From Limnoperna fortunei (taxonomy: Eukaryota; Mollusca; Bivalvia; Mytilida; Modiolidae), in NCBI GenBank assembly GCA_944474755.1, contig OX104113.1:47631644-47695643 (forward strand): a DNA stretch of 64,000 nucleotides, given 5' to 3'. Shown here one piece after another: positions 61,622 to 64,000 of this stretch. Each line of letters begins with the position of its first letter. Position 1 is the first letter of the stretch. The notes beneath the pieces are model-generated. The model searched no databases. It had not been told where the DNA came from and saw only the letters and a program-made list of their open reading frames with translations. The translations under genes were made by a program, and so were the position numbers.

Positions 61622-62399
61622 TCCTAATAAAAACATGTAAGTGTGTAACAGTTAAGTATTTGTAGCGATCAGTCCAAAAAGTCAGCCACATTTATTTGTA
61701 TGTGTATATATTTCATAGTTATAGCACATGTACTTACGTTCGAATAGTCTGTGTTGATTCAGTAAGGCTGACTGCGTTTAATTTTATGAATTAAATCGGT
61801 GACGTATTTATTGTATAAACGGGTAATTTCTGGATTTGCAAGAGTTCAAAAACCTTACATTATTGGAGCAGGTCCGGCTTATACTTGACCTAAACGTTAC
61901 CTTGATAATCAGATTAGCTGTAGCAAAAATTAAATCTATGCAAGCGTCACTTTGGTTCCAAAGAAATATAAATAAATTTAACAATAGGTTTAATAAATAA
62001 AACGTAACAGACATTTAGCAGGCTCATAAATACGTCGAAACTGGTCCATTTTTGTTAAAATCAACTTGGCTATTATGACATGTTTTTCACAAATTGGGAT
62101 TGTAGTTGTATTATTCACACAAGAATACATGTATTCAACGTCAAATTAAACATTTAATTGTGTTGTTAGTGTAAACATATTGTATTAATTTGATCGTTGC
62201 GTAACTGACTTAATGTAACGAAATATTCGTCTGTGTACTGAAAAAGTTAACCTGTCGTCTCCTTTTGAGACTCCTGGCACTACAAAGAACCTCTTTAAAC
62301 AAGTCACATCATATCAGCTATAAAGGTAATCTATCTGCCTATAGTATGTTCCGTATCCGTATCATGTATCAACTGGCATCTCTAAAAAACGAAACGTTG

Positions 62400-62480
62400 T
62401 ATAATGGGAGGGTTCCAATACTCGACCCACAGAACTTTTAAGCACGTCCCCAATTGATGTATAGGGGTCGCCCTCTCAAT
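62400..62480 (+). repeat. fragment of the dispersed repeat
   Basis: 'actcgacccacagaac' and 'aagcacgtccccaattg' match the 5' part of the copy at 60810. The rest is missing. Confidence 0.45.
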
Positions 62481-62841
62481 CATTGCGGGCCTTGATGGGG
62501 TGGGAGAGGATGACAGGTTATAATACGGAAATTATTTTTGACGAAATTATAGCACTTGAACATTTTATCAGACTTTGTTCTACACGTTTGCAGATATTTA
62601 GCTAACATTTAGTCAGTGAGTCAACCAGCATGGGCTACCGATAAAAGTTGAATTGTTTCGCTCCGATGATTTTGGTCGAAATATGGCCTTAGAAAAATTA
62701 ATTAGCCAGTAGGGAAGTGCCTGAGCAATACTATCAACACTTGTTCTATGATATAACTGCAGAAATAATAACAGCTAAAGTAATAATTAAAAAAAAGATT
62801 ATAACGACATTTAACTATTTTAATACAATTACAGTTGAAAT

Positions 62842-62844
<3 letters not shown>

Positions 62845-62878
<34 letters not shown>
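62845..62878. repeat. (AT)n microsatellite
   Basis: About 17 uninterrupted AT units. The local minus-strand ORF with an Ile-Tyr run is an artefact of it. Confidence 0.95.
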
Positions 62879-62881
<3 letters not shown>

Positions 62882-63138
62882 GCACTGATTTAACAACTTT
62901 TGCATATACAAGCTTTCTCTAACTTGCCAAAGATCAATGCTACAAAATAAAAACACAATGATCTCTTTTAATTCCGGAAATAAGCATTACCAAACTGTAT
63001 AACCCAATTTTGATTCATATATTACAATAATATCACACGTGCACTGTTCCCCAAATGAATAAAATTGAAGTACTTAGTGACTTGCACAGAATATATAACG
63101 TAAACCCAAATGTAAGAAACCAAAGGAATTAAAAGTGG

Positions 63139-63180
63139 TAGGATGTGTACTCACATTGATAGGATGTGTACTCACATTGA
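63139..63180. repeat. 21-bp direct repeat, two copies
   Basis: 'taggatgtgtactcacattga' occurs twice back to back without change. Probably a recent slippage or duplication event. Confidence 0.9.
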
Positions 63181-63769
63181 TATATTCTGGATTGGTTGTT
63201 GGTTTCTAAAATTAGTTCACTTGGCTTTGTAAACTCGAAATGGTAAACTACATAGACATAAATACAAAGTATTTATATCTATTAGTTTAACAAATTTAAT
63301 CTCTAGAAACACTTAAAACTCTATAGTTCAGATTACATTCTCTAAAAGTAATTGCTTTGTCAACTATAATAGCTTTCATTGATTAGATGATTACGATGCA
63401 TAAATAATAGCGAGCATCGCAATTTGAGAGCTATACGGTTACATGTACATGCGTGTAAAAAAATGTCATGTAGTCCTATTTCAGCTGGCAGCTGAGCTAT
63501 AAGAAGAAAATATTGTAGACGGCCACCAAAATTAATTTTAAAGTAAACAAATATAATTTTGAAATCGATAAAATTAATTTTTTTACTTTTATAAAGACAA
63601 ACTTTGGTATATACACGTGTAAGTTATTAGTTACGGTATGACGTAAGAATTCTTTTACTTCTAGATAGGAGACAGCGATTTCCATAATTTTTTTATTTCT
63701 ATAATTGTACGTAATAAATAATGCATCCACTATTGATCAAGCACTATCCTTAATTTAAGATAAAAGAGA

Positions 63770-63965
63770 GGAGGCTCATTGATGCGACTTGAAAACGTTT
63801 AGTTTTCCGCTCCTACCCATTACTCCATACTTTCCAATGAAAGTGAGCATTAAAAATTGTTTCCCTTTTCCTTTTTTTTAATTTATTGTTTTTGAAATTG
63901 TTCCCTTCCTGAATATAGCTGAAATACTACTCAATCGGATCAAGTTAAATACTAAATCAATAGTT
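63770..63965 (+). repeat. dispersed repeat copy with tail
   Basis: 'tttccgctcctacccattac' and 'ccttcctgaatatagctgaa', then 'atactactcaatcgga'. This is the tail half of the family, near the window edge. Confidence 0.55.
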
Positions 63966-64000
63966 TGCTTTCAGTTTCTATTACAAAGCTGCTATTCTGC

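Overview
This is an AT-rich, intron-rich animal genome window, most likely from a mytilid bivalve. The mollusc assignment is an inference. It rests on tRNA-derived SINEs, on a repeat family ending in a 'gaaatattgctcgctagacgtt' type tail, on 'cagacgcgcgttttgtct' and 'tatgtcccgaaagttggggg' type repeats, and on Penelope-like reverse transcriptase remnants, all of which I associate with bivalve genomes from memory. There are no prokaryotic features.

One real gene dominates. A TRPM-family cation channel gene runs on the minus strand from about 58.9 kb (start) to 20.8 kb (stop). I assembled 29 coding exons by eye from GT..AG sites, reading-frame phase and TRPM homology. Every junction is phase-compatible and the total is 3,510 nt (1,169 codons plus stop). 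The protein has a charged N-terminus built partly from micro-exons, a TRPM-type SLOG domain, the TRPM homology region, six transmembrane helices, a pore with Y-G-E, and a TRP helix. Its cytosolic tail is very short, with no kinase or NUDIX domain. The least certain parts are the first three exons and the three short exons just before S1.

Layout: 1-6 kb holds no gene except a decayed non-LTR retrotransposon (2.5-3.7 kb). 6-16.7 kb is a tandem array of diverged ~410-bp monomers, itself duplicated as two ~4.3-4.6-kb blocks; the second block carries a ~0.94-kb composite insertion. 16.6-20.8 kb holds a broken coding fragment and dispersed repeats. 20.8-58.9 kb is the channel gene. Its introns carry a TIR-bounded 2.4-kb DNA-transposon-like element (25.8-28.2 kb), two SINEs, a Penelope-like reverse transcriptase relic, many copies of a mollusc-type dispersed repeat, and several long palindromes. 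59-64 kb is the 5' flank, with a ~145-bp (TA)n tract, a third SINE and other repeats.

The main novelty candidates are the micro-exon architecture of the channel (including a duplicated pair of 42/39-nt exons), a possible 44-nt intron and 16-nt exon before S1, a tandem duplication that copies a 5' splice site, the TTAA/TIR element with divergent ORFs, and the exon-like ~410-bp array.
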